From Candidatus Glassbacteria bacterium RIFCSPLOWO2_12_FULL_58_11 (lineage in GTDB: Bacteria > Gemmatimonadota > Glassbacteria > GWA2-58-10), in assembly GCA_001780825.1 (NCBI GenBank), contig MFIX01000170.1, forward strand, positions 2,072 to 27,987: 25,916 nt of DNA. Direction: 5' to 3'. The first letter of the stretch is position 1. Each line of letters begins with the position of its first letter. The translations under genes and the position numbers were made by a program. The notes below the pieces were generated by a model, which did no database searches, was not told the DNA's origin, and was given only the letters and a program-made list of their open reading frames with translations. Below, piece after piece: positions 1 to 6,594 of this stretch.

Positions 1-97
1 TCTCCCGGCCCTGGCGCTCCAGCTCCTGGGCCCGGTTCAGCACCTTGAACATCGGCTGGCCCAGCAGGTGATGCGAGGCTTCGGATAGTTTTTTCAT
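1..97 (-). CDS. Class I/II PLP-dependent aminotransferase, N-terminal fragment (runs off the left edge)
   Basis: Only the first 32 codons are in the window. The ATG at 97 has a GGAG ribosome site (plus-strand CTCC at 104-107) six bases upstream. The translated start (MKKLSEASHHLLGQPMF, then KVLNRAQELERQG) resembles the N-terminal arm of fold-type I aspartate-aminotransferase-like enzymes, where a GxPxF/ARELE pattern precedes the 'I.F..GEPDF' segment. The catalytic lysine and PLP site lie outside the window, so activity cannot be judged. It is the last visible gene of the minus-strand sugar cluster, 87 bases after the glycosyltransferase, and may make an amino sugar or modify a sugar precursor. 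Family assignment rests on a short segment. Confidence 0.6.
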   Translation of the reverse strand, partial: MKKLSEASHHLLGQPMFKVLNRAQELERQGRE

Positions 98-184
98 TCA
101 AGACTCCATTCAACAGCGATTATTTGATTGTCTCGATCCACCCGCTTTAGCCCGCTGACCGCCGGCCCGTCGCAACCCGGAGCT

Positions 185-1165
185 TCAATTACCGTAGCGC
201 CGCTCCTCCGGGATCTCGATATTGACCGCTTTCTCCACCACCCAGAGCGGCCGTTTCTTGCTCTCGGTATAAATGCTGCCGATATACTCGCCCAGCACGC
301 CGATCCCCAGCGAGGTGAGCGCGATATTGCCCAGCAGCAGCAGGATCACGGTCGGGATGCCCGGCGCCTCGGTCCCATGGGCGAAATAAAGATAAAGGTA
401 ATAGGCCGCCAGCAGCACGGTCAGCAGGGCGACCCCCATGCCGAAAAGAAAGAAAAAACGCAAGGGTCTGATCGAAAATGAGCAGATCGAGCGGACCGCA
501 TAGGAAAAGAGGTAAAGGTACGAGGTCGTGCCCTTGCCGGAGCCCCGGGCCTGCCGCTCGTAAGGGATACCGGTCTGGCGAAACCCGGTCCAGACAATCA
601 TGCCGCGCAGGTAGCGGTTGCGCTCGCCCATGCGGTTGATCGTATTGACCACCTTGCGGTCCATCAGGCGGAAATCCGCCACATGCTCGGGCAGTTGGAT
701 TTCCGAGAGCAGGTTGATGAACTTGTAAAAGAATGAGGCCCACAGGCTGCGGATGGGTGATTCGCCGTGACGGCGGGTGTGGACGCCATAGACTATCTCG
801 TAGCCCTCGCGCCATTTCTCCAGAAAGCGCGGGATCAGCTCCGGCGGCTCCTGCAGGTCGCTGAACAGGATGATCACCGCATCCCCGCGCGAGTAATGCA
901 GGCCGGCGGACATCGAATTATCCGCGGTGAAGTTGCGGCTGAACCGGATGTAGCGCCAGCGCGGGTCCGTGGCGCAGATCTTTTCGCAGAGCTCACCGGT
1001 GCGGTCGCTGGAGGCGTTATCGGTCACCACCACCTCGTAATCGCAGCCCGCAGCTTCCATCACCCGCGTGATCTCCTCATAGCAGCGCGGGATGTTGGCC
1101 TCCTCGTTGCGCGCCGGCATGACAATCGAGATCAGCTCTTTTTTTCCGGGGTTGGGTTGGTTCAT
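185..1165 (-). CDS. Membrane-anchored family 2 glycosyltransferase (DPM1/GtrB/ArnC-like)
   Basis: A 326-residue GT-A glycosyltransferase. Residues 11-20 (LISIVMPARN) are the beta1 nucleotide-binding strand, with VVVTDNASSDRT at 45-56. The acidic motif FSDLQEP at 101-107 sits where the divalent-metal DXD motif is expected. FRLMDRK (165-171) and R-G-S-G-K (207-211) are typical of the polyisoprenyl-phosphate branch. Two hydrophobic helices near 237-263 and 268-293 anchor it in the inner membrane. Proteins of this layout transfer a sugar from a nucleotide donor to undecaprenyl phosphate on the cytoplasmic face. It follows rfbG by 125 bases, so the dideoxyhexose made upstream is a plausible donor sugar, but that is inference. 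The ATG at 1165 has no strong ribosome site. Confidence 0.9.
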   Translation of the reverse strand: MNQPNPGKKELISIVMPARNEEANIPRCYEEITRVMEAAGCDYEVVVTDNASSDRTGELCEKICATDPRWRYIRFSRNFTADNSMSAGLHYSRGDAVIILFSDLQEPPELIPRFLEKWREGYEIVYGVHTRRHGESPIRSLWASFFYKFINLLSEIQLPEHVADFRLMDRKVVNTINRMGERNRYLRGMIVWTGFRQTGIPYERQARGSGKGTTSYLYLFSYAVRSICSFSIRPLRFFFLFGMGVALLTVLLAAYYLYLYFAHGTEAPGIPTVILLLLGNIALTSLGIGVLGEYIGSIYTESKKRPLWVVEKAVNIEIPEERRYGN

Positions 1166-1214
1166 TGCCAGTTTTTTATTTAGCCAAGGTTATTTACAAA
1201 ATACCGTAAGCCCC

Positions 1215-1242
1215 GTAGGGGCAACGCATGCGTTGCCCCTAC
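1215..1242. repeat. GTAGGGGC-type palindromic repeat, copy 1
   Basis: A perfect 28-base palindrome: the left arm GTAGGGGCAACGCA is followed directly by its reverse complement. It lies between rfbG and the glycosyltransferase gene. It shares the GTAGGGGC/GCCCCTAC ends with elements at 5556-5638 and 6432-6459, while the centres differ. This looks like a dispersed REP-type intergenic repeat; as RNA it would fold into a strong hairpin within the rfb transcript. Confidence 0.8.
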
Positions 1243-1290
1243 AATAGACATGCGTATCCACGAGCGTTCAATAAATCGACGAAAGCCGAA

Positions 1291-2400
1291 TTATTGCTTA
1301 GCAAACCGGGCTAAATCCCCCCGGCAAAGCTCGAGCGCATTTCCGCCCGAGGCCCATTTCCTGTACCAGCCGGCCGTGCGCTCCACGGCGGTCGGGAAAT
1401 CCCATTCCGGCCGCCAGCCCAGATATTGCCGGGCCTTGTCTGTCGCCAGGGCAAGGTAGTGCGCCTCGTGGGGCTCGTTTTGCCCATGTTCGGATATATC
1501 TAGCCAAGCGCCGGAACCATAGCTGGCGGTAAAGCTTTCGACCAACTCCCGGACCGTGCGGCAGCCCTCCCGGGCGGGCCCGAAATTCCAGGCTCCGGTA
1601 AAACGGTTCGGCTCAGGCGATTCCCCCGGGGCTTCGAGAAGACGGGCCCCCAGGAACAGGTAGCCCTGGAGGGGGTCCAGCACATGCTGCCAGGGCCGCG
1701 TGGCTTCAGGATGGCGCACTTTTACTGTCTCGCCGGCCGCAACCGCGCGCATGAAATCCGGGATGATCCGGTCCGCGGCCCAGTCGCCGCCGCCGATTAC
1801 ATTGCCCGCCCGGATTGTCGCCAGGTTGACTCCGGCCGCCTCGAAAAATGAGCTCCGGTAGGCAGCGCAGACAAGCTCAGCCGCGGCCTTGGAGGCGCTG
1901 TAAGGATCGTGGCCCCCCAGATGGTCGGTCTCGCGGTAGGAGTAAGCCCACTCGCGGTTTTCGTAGCATTTGTCGCTGGTTATCACCACGATGGCGCGGA
2001 TGGAATCTGTCGCGCGCGAGGCCTCCAGCAGGTTTACAGTCCCGCCGACATTGACCTCGAAGGTGTCTTTCGGCGCGGCGTAGGAGAGCCGCACTATCGG
2101 CTGGGCGGCAAGGTGAAAAATTATCTCCGGCCGGGCGCGTTTAAGCGTGCCGAGCAGCCGGTCGTAATCGCGCAGATCGCCGCGCCGGTCTTCGACCAGG
2201 CTGCCGATACCGGCAAGCTCGAACAAGGAGGGTTCCGAAACCGGCTCGGCCAGGGAATAACCGGTCACCTGCGCGCCGAGGTCCCGCAGCCAGAGGCTAA
2301 GCCAGGCGCCCTTGAAACCGGTGTGCCCGGTAACCAGGCAGCGCTTGCCTGCATAGGCCTGAGCCAGGCCGCTTTTTTGCCGATCATCCGAGCCGGCCAT
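1291..2400 (-). CDS. rfbG: CDP-glucose 4,6-dehydratase
   Basis: A 369-residue extended short-chain dehydrogenase that converts CDP-glucose to CDP-4-keto-6-deoxyglucose with bound NAD. The Rossmann motif TGHTGFKG is at residues 24-31, the form characteristic of RfbG. HLAAQ at 96-100, TSDKCYE at 141-147 and the catalytic pair Y167-SAS-K171 are all present. The C-terminal half has the sugar-nucleotide binding segments expected (RAGNVIGGGDWA, RPWQHVLDP). Length fits the family (about 360). It starts 18 bases after the rfbF stop, so the two are co-transcribed and supply consecutive steps. The ATG at 2400 has only a weak GGGCGG upstream; a start a few codons downstream cannot be excluded. Confidence 0.96.
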   Translation of the reverse strand: MAGSDDRQKSGLAQAYAGKRCLVTGHTGFKGAWLSLWLRDLGAQVTGYSLAEPVSEPSLFELAGIGSLVEDRRGDLRDYDRLLGTLKRARPEIIFHLAAQPIVRLSYAAPKDTFEVNVGGTVNLLEASRATDSIRAIVVITSDKCYENREWAYSYRETDHLGGHDPYSASKAAAELVCAAYRSSFFEAAGVNLATIRAGNVIGGGDWAADRIIPDFMRAVAAGETVKVRHPEATRPWQHVLDPLQGYLFLGARLLEAPGESPEPNRFTGAWNFGPAREGCRTVRELVESFTASYGSGAWLDISEHGQNEPHEAHYLALATDKARQYLGWRPEWDFPTAVERTAGWYRKWASGGNALELCRGDLARFAKQ

Positions 2401-2418
2401 CTGCGCCGCCCTGCGGGA

Positions 2419-3231
2419 TCAGCCCCAGATTTTCCAAGGGGCTTTCCCGCTGTCCCAGATTTCATTGAGTAAATTGTATTCGCGGAAAGTATCCATGCAC
2501 TGCCAGTAGCCATCATGCTCGTACACGCCGAGCTGACCCGCCTCGGCCATGCGTCTCAGCGGTTCCTCCTCCAAGGTAAGGTCCTCCCGGTCATCCAGGT
2601 AATCCCAGACCCGCCGGTTGTCGAAAACCATGAACCCGCCGTTGACCCGGCCTTGGGTCAGCGCGGGTTTTTCCTGGAACTTTCTGACCTTGCCGCCGGT
2701 GATATTCAGCTCGCCGAACCTGCCTGCCATACGGATCCCGGTCAGAGTGCCGGCCAGTCCGGAGCGCTCGTGCTGCTCGACCAGCGCTCTCAGGTCGATA
2801 TCCGCCACCCCATCGCCATAGGTCAGGCAGAAAGGCCCGCAGCCCTCGAGGTACTTCCTTACCCGGTATAAACGGGCCCCGGTCATGGCGTTCTCGCCGG
2901 TGTCCGCCAGGGTGATGCGCCAGGAGGATTCCGGGAACTCATCGTGGAACTCCAGCTCGGCATGCCGGCCTAGGGTGATCGAACAGTCCGAGATCATGGT
3001 CCGGTAGTTGAGGAAAAACTCTTTGATCATCCAGCCCTTGTAACCCAGGCAGAGCAGGAAATCGGTTATTCCCTGGCTGGCGTAAATATTCATGATATGC
3101 CAAAGGATCGGCTTTCCGCCGATAGCGGTCATCGGCTTGGGCATGATCTCGCTCACCTCGCGGATCCGGGTGCCCTTGCCGCCGCAGAGAATTACCGCTT
3201 TCATCCCGGACAATTTGGAATTCCCGCCCAT
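2419..3231 (-). CDS. rfbF: Glucose-1-phosphate cytidylyltransferase
   Basis: A 270-residue nucleotidyltransferase that makes CDP-glucose from glucose-1-phosphate and CTP, the entry step to CDP-dideoxyhexoses. The signature GGKGTR is at residues 17-22 and the PKPM lysine at 32, followed by IGGKPILWHIMNIY, which is close to Salmonella RfbF. Family members often begin at the equivalent of Met10 (position 3204). I chose 3231 because a GAGGAG site lies eight bases before it and nothing comparable precedes Met10. The 222-base gap before it carries a candidate promoter (3353-3380), so rfbF may also be transcribed separately from rfbH. Confidence 0.96.
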   Translation of the reverse strand: MGGNSKLSGMKAVILCGGKGTRIREVSEIMPKPMTAIGGKPILWHIMNIYASQGITDFLLCLGYKGWMIKEFFLNYRTMISDCSITLGRHAELEFHDEFPESSWRITLADTGENAMTGARLYRVRKYLEGCGPFCLTYGDGVADIDLRALVEQHERSGLAGTLTGIRMAGRFGELNITGGKVRKFQEKPALTQGRVNGGFMVFDNRRVWDYLDDREDLTLEEEPLRRMAEAGQLGVYEHDGYWQCMDTFREYNLLNEIWDSGKAPWKIWG

Positions 3232-3352
3232 GTCCAGTACTCCTCAATCTTTCACGCAAGAAGGCTTGGCGAAGGAACACGAATTCACTTGAAGACGTTT
3301 TGCAAGATATGTGCCTTGAGCCGGGCGAAATCCGCATCCGGCTTACTGGTTC

Positions 3353-3380
3353 AATATACTGGAAAATATTGAGATTTCAA
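3353..3380 (-). promoter_or_regulatory. Candidate sigma70-type promoter for rfbF-rfbG
   Basis: On the minus strand TTGAAA (3380-3375) is followed by a 16-base spacer and TATATT (3358-3353). It sits in the only sizeable gap of the rfb cluster, an AT-rich island of a GC-rich region, about 115 bases before the rfbF start. Pattern match only. Confidence 0.4.
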
Positions 3381-3453
3381 ACGTTTTCCACCCCCCGGCC
3401 GGCGGACCTCAAGCCTTTTCCAGGCCTTCCGCAGGAGAGAAAATTGCCGCCGC

Positions 3454-4182
3454 TCATTCCCACTCATCCACCCGGATGGCCTCGGCCGCTATACCCGCCT
3501 CCAGCAAGATTTTCCGTAAGCCTCGGATCATTGCGAGCGGCCCCGAAAGGAAATAAAGAGCTTCGGCTTTACCGGCTGGGCGCTTCAGCATTTCATCCAG
3601 GGAGATAATCCCTTTGGTAACCTCGATTCCCTCCCCGGCCGGCCGGCCATCCTCGACAAATACCCGCGACCGGAAACCGGCCAGACCTCTGCGGCACTCT
3701 TCAAGGAAAGGCCCGAACAGAAAGTACTCCGGGCTGCGCACCCCATAGATCAGGCTGATCCGGCTTTTCGATCCGGTATCCAGCGCATGCTCCAGATAGG
3801 AGAGAAATGGCGTGATCCCGGTTCCCCCGGCGACCAGCACCACCTCCGGCGCCTCGTCAGGAAAGAAGAAACTCCCGTAAGGCAATTTCACCCAGCGGGT
3901 ATCTCCAGCTTTTACCTCCTCGTACATCCGGCGGGTGAACTTGCCCTTGACCGCGAAGGTTATCCGCAAGCTTCCGCGGCGGGTCGGGGAATTGGCTATA
4001 GAAAAAACCCGCGATTCGGGCCAGAACCCGCCGGGATCGTACGTTTCGAGGGCAAAATGCAGAAACTGCCCGGGCTTGAACCGCGGGCAGGGCTTGAGCG
4101 GCTGCAAGATGAAAGTTTTTACGCTGTCTGTGTGGCGGATTACGGATTCGACTTTGACCGGCAGTTTGGCAGGGGTCGGCAT
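3454..4182 (-). CDS. FAD/NAD(P)H oxidoreductase, likely electron donor for RfbH; ferredoxin domain absent
   Basis: A 242-residue ferredoxin-NADP+ reductase-fold protein. The FAD motif RVFS is at residues 58-61, the phosphate-binding GKFTRRM at 80-86 and the nucleotide loop LVAGGTGITPFLS at 116-128. In the CDP-3,6-dideoxyhexose pathway the partner of RfbH is the E3 reductase (AscD/DdhD/RfbI), which normally also has a plant-type [2Fe-2S] ferredoxin domain and is over 320 residues long. This protein has only two cysteines (32 and 163), so it cannot carry such a cluster. Its position four bases after rfbH and lack of its own strong ribosome site suggest translational coupling and a role as the RfbH reductase. 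The role is inferred; the fold is clear. Confidence 0.85.
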   Translation of the reverse strand: MPTPAKLPVKVESVIRHTDSVKTFILQPLKPCPRFKPGQFLHFALETYDPGGFWPESRVFSIANSPTRRGSLRITFAVKGKFTRRMYEEVKAGDTRWVKLPYGSFFFPDEAPEVVLVAGGTGITPFLSYLEHALDTGSKSRISLIYGVRSPEYFLFGPFLEECRRGLAGFRSRVFVEDGRPAGEGIEVTKGIISLDEMLKRPAGKAEALYFLSGPLAMIRGLRKILLEAGIAAEAIRVDEWE

Positions 4183-4186
4183 AAGG

Positions 4187-5503
4187 TCAATGATTTTGGA
4201 AGAATTTATTGAACGAGTCCAGGACGTAATCGATTTGCGGCTTGTCGATTCCGGGATATACCCCGATGAAAAACGTGCAGTTCATGATAAAATCCGAGTT
4301 TTCCAAGCCTCCCACTTTCCGGCATGGGATATCGAGGAAGGCCGGCTGACGGGTGAGATTGCCGCCGAACAGGTTGCGCGTCTCAATGCCATTCTCTTCC
4401 AGGAACGCGGTAATATCGTTGCGCGAAAATCCTGCCTTTTTGCGTACGCTGATCGGGAAACCGAACCAGGCCGGGTCGCTGTTCGCCGTGGCTTCGGGCA
4501 GGATCAGCCGGTCCTCGAAACCTTTCAGGCCCGCATACAGCTCGCGGAAATTCTCCTTCCGGTGCTCGATAAACCGCGGCAGCTTGTCCAGTTGCGCCAC
4601 GCCGACCGCCGCCTGCATATCAGTCACTTTCAGATTGTAGCCGATATGCGAATAGACATACTTGTGGTCGTAGCCCTGGGGCAGAGCGCCCAGCTGCTGG
4701 GTGAAACGCTTGCCGCAGGTATTGTTCTCTCCCGGGCCGCAGTAGCAATCCCGGCCCCAGTCGCGGAAAGAGCGGGCGATCAGGGCCAGGGTCTCATCAT
4801 CGGTCAGCACGCAGCCGCCCTCGCCCATGGTGATATGGTGCGCCGGGTAGAACGAGACCGTGGAAATATTCCCGAAAGAGCCGGTAAGCCTGCCCCGGTA
4901 GCGGCTGCCCAGGGCATCGCAGTTATCCTCGATCACCCACAGGCCATGCTTTTTCTGCAGCTCGAGTACGCAGTCCAGATCGTAGGGGTTGCCCAGGGTG
5001 TGGGCCAGGAATATGGCCCGGGTTTTCGGCCCGACAGCGGCTCTCAGGTCCTCCGCCGGCACATTGTAAGTCCCCGGCTCGACATCCACGAATACCGGCA
5101 CCAGGCCATTCTGCACGATCGGCCCGAGGGTGGAGGGGAACCCGCTGGCCGCGGTGATTACCTCATCGCCCGGTTTCAGCCTGCGCTCCCCCAGCCTGGA
5201 GCTAGTCAGGGCGCTGAGAGCGACCAGGTTCGCCGAGGAGCCGGAATTGACCAGGATCGCATCCGAGAGCTCGAAAAGTGACGCGAAGCGCATCTCGAAT
5301 TCCTCGGCATAGCGGCCGGCGGTGAGCCAGAAATCCAGCGCGCTGTCCACCAGGCTGATCATTTCCCGCTGATCGAAATACCGCCCGGCATAGCGTACCG
5401 GTGTTTTCCCCGGCTCGAAATTCTTCCCGGCAAATCTGAGACGGTAGATTTCCTCGACCCGCGCGAAAATCTCCTCCCGCAGCTTTTTCTCCCGCTCATC
5501 CAT
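4187..5503 (-). CDS. rfbH: CDP-6-deoxy-4-keto-glucose 3-dehydrase (E1), PMP/[2Fe-2S] enzyme
   Basis: A 438-residue fold-type I enzyme that removes the C3 hydroxyl of CDP-4-keto-6-deoxyglucose using PMP and an iron-sulfur cluster. The active-site stretch SFYPAHHITMGEGG (217-230) has His222-His223 where aminotransferases have the PLP lysine, the hallmark of this family. Cys195, Cys253, Cys255 and Cys263 give exactly the C-x57-C-x1-C-x7-C spacing described for the E1 cluster. NTCGKRF and LPQGYDHKYVYSH match Salmonella RfbH closely. Length is normal. An AGGA ribosome site (5511-5514) lies seven bases before the ATG. It is the first gene of the minus-strand cluster; a weak promoter candidate lies at 5725-5753. 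Confidence 0.97.
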   Translation of the reverse strand: MDEREKKLREEIFARVEEIYRLRFAGKNFEPGKTPVRYAGRYFDQREMISLVDSALDFWLTAGRYAEEFEMRFASLFELSDAILVNSGSSANLVALSALTSSRLGERRLKPGDEVITAASGFPSTLGPIVQNGLVPVFVDVEPGTYNVPAEDLRAAVGPKTRAIFLAHTLGNPYDLDCVLELQKKHGLWVIEDNCDALGSRYRGRLTGSFGNISTVSFYPAHHITMGEGGCVLTDDETLALIARSFRDWGRDCYCGPGENNTCGKRFTQQLGALPQGYDHKYVYSHIGYNLKVTDMQAAVGVAQLDKLPRFIEHRKENFRELYAGLKGFEDRLILPEATANSDPAWFGFPISVRKKAGFSRNDITAFLEENGIETRNLFGGNLTRQPAFLDIPCRKVGGLENSDFIMNCTFFIGVYPGIDKPQIDYVLDSFNKFFQNH

Positions 5504-5555
5504 CCCGGCATCCTAAAGCCCGAATTATTCGGGGAAAAAATCCGTTTGCGATTTT

Positions 5556-5638
5556 TGTAGGGGCGCACCCCCGTATGCGCCCGATTACCTTTTCAGAAAT
5601 TCTCGAAGAAGGGCGGACACAGGGGTCCGCCCCTACAG
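5556..5638. repeat. GTAGGGGC-type repeat, long two-hairpin copy
   Basis: Outer arms TGTAGGGGCG (5556-5565) and CGCCCCTACA (5629-5638) are exact inverted repeats. Inside are two further hairpins: GGGCGCA/TGCGCCC on the left and GGGCGGAC/GTCCGCCC on the right, with an AT-richer spacer between. The ends match the short palindromes at 1215-1242 and 6432-6459, so this is probably a full-length element of the same family. Confidence 0.75.
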
Positions 5639-5804
5639 GTATGTCGTTATGAATAAGCCGGTTTAGATAATCGTAGTTTGGTGTTATTTACCGACACGCC
5701 GTACAGACAGCCCGGCGTGCTGAAAGTCTAATCCAGAGCAGCCTGAAAATCAATTATTTTATCCCCCTCGTGATGGTCCGGCGCTATCGCGGCCCGGGGC
5801 GGAC

Positions 5805-5847
5805 AATCGAGAAAATATCCTTGACTTGCTCGATTAAGATAGATAAA
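5805..5847 (+). promoter_or_regulatory. Candidate promoter and operator of the Rrf2 gene
   Basis: AATCGAG (5805-5811) and CTCGATT (5829-5835) form a perfect inverted repeat with a 17-base spacer that overlaps a -35-like TTGACT (5821-5826). A -10-like GATAAA lies at 5842-5847 with a short 15-base spacer. Rrf2 regulators commonly repress their own gene through a dyad over the promoter, so this is a plausible autoregulatory site. Confidence 0.4.
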
Positions 5848-5882
5848 TGTGCTCTGTCTTATCCAAAAAGGAGGACAGATCG

Positions 5883-6368
5883 ATGCTGACCAAGACCACC
5901 GAAACCGGGATCGCGGCGCTGATTTATCTGGCCCTGCAGAAAAATCCGGCGCCGGTCAGTCCCCGCCGCATCGCGGTTACGCTTGAAGTATCTCCGACTT
6001 ATCTGGCTAAAATCAGCCACATGCTGGTCAAGGCCGGCATCCTGCGTTCCCACCGCGGGGCACTGGGCGGAGTGTCCCTGGGCCGCGCCCCGGAAGAAAT
6101 CACCCTGCTGGAAATTGTCGCCGCCTGCCAGGGTCAGGTGCTCGGCTCATACTGCCGGGACCTGGAGGTCCTCGAAGGTGTCTGCGCGTTCCATCGCGCG
6201 ATGAAAGAAATCCACGATTCTACAGTTAAAATCTTATCCCGCTGGAGCCTGGCCGCGCTGATTGCCAGGCCGGGACCCTTGTCGCCGGAAGCCGAAAAAA
6301 CCTGCAAGATGCGCGTGGTCTCGCGGAAGCTGATAATCGAGGCGGCTACTCCGGGTTCCGCCAAATAA
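5883..6368 (+). CDS. Rrf2-family transcriptional regulator
   Basis: A 161-residue winged-helix regulator. Residues 1-20 (MLTKTTETGIAALIYLA) and the recognition helix VSPTYLAKISHMLVKAGIL (36-54) are typical Rrf2, with the wing at RGALGGVSLGR (58-68). Three cysteines, Cys82, Cys91 and Cys101, lie in the region where IscR, NsrR and RsrR bind Fe-S clusters, though the spacing differs from IscR, so cluster binding is possible but unproven. I start at 5883 because AAGGAGG (5868-5874) lies eight bases upstream; an in-frame start at 5847 would put this site inside the gene. It is single, divergent from rfbH, and ends before a palindrome and a terminator. Its targets are not evident here. Confidence 0.92.
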   Translation: MLTKTTETGIAALIYLALQKNPAPVSPRRIAVTLEVSPTYLAKISHMLVKAGILRSHRGALGGVSLGRAPEEITLLEIVAACQGQVLGSYCRDLEVLEGVCAFHRAMKEIHDSTVKILSRWSLAALIARPGPLSPEAEKTCKMRVVSRKLIIEAATPGSAK

Positions 6369-6431
6369 GTGCGGCCTGGTTCTGCTACCCGGAGCAGAGC
6401 CCTGCGTTATAATTCCTGCGCGAGGCAAAAG

Positions 6432-6459
6432 GTAGAGGCATAGCATGCTATGCCCCTAC
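6432..6459. repeat. GTAGGGGC-type palindromic repeat, copy 3
   Basis: A 28-base palindrome with one mismatched pair: arm GTAGAGGCATAGCA followed by TGCTATGCCCCTAC. Same length and same outer sequence as the element at 1215-1242 but a different centre. It lies between the Rrf2 gene and the terminator. Confidence 0.75.
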
Positions 6460-6514
6460 TCCAGAATTAAACGAAAGTATTTCGCACAAACTCAGCCATT
6501 GTTTTTGAAAAACT

Positions 6515-6545
6515 AAGGGGCTGCTCTTTCCGAGCAGCCCCTTTT
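6515..6545. terminator. Bidirectional rho-independent terminator
   Basis: GGGGCTGCTC (6517-6526), a five-base loop and GAGCAGCCCC (6532-6541) give a 10-bp GC-rich stem, extended by A-T pairs. TTTT follows on the plus strand, and an A-rich run precedes it that reads as T-rich on the minus strand. It lies between the convergent Rrf2 and symporter genes and can stop both. Confidence 0.88.
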
Positions 6546-6594
6546 CTTATGTTGTGTCAGCATCTCAAGTATTTTTCAAGTTTTCGCAATGCCT

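Larger units (their letters stand above)
5504..5882. other. Intergenic region between divergent rfbH and the Rrf2 gene
   Basis: No coding signal. It holds the long GTAGGGGC repeat (5556-5638), a 7-bp GC-rich inverted repeat (CACGCCG at 5695-5701, CGGCGTG at 5713-5719), a weak rfbH promoter candidate (minus strand TTGATT 5753-5748, 17-base spacer, TAGACT 5730-5725), and the Rrf2 promoter/operator region (5805-5847). The two genes point away from each other, so both promoters must lie here. Confidence 0.6.

Noticed and set aside
3935..5281. 448-codon open frame on the plus strand
   Set aside because: Antisense to rfbH and the reductase, both clearly recognised; no family features.
5847..5882. 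Earlier start for the Rrf2 gene
   Set aside because: It would place the strong AAGGAGG ribosome site inside the gene and add residues not seen in the family.
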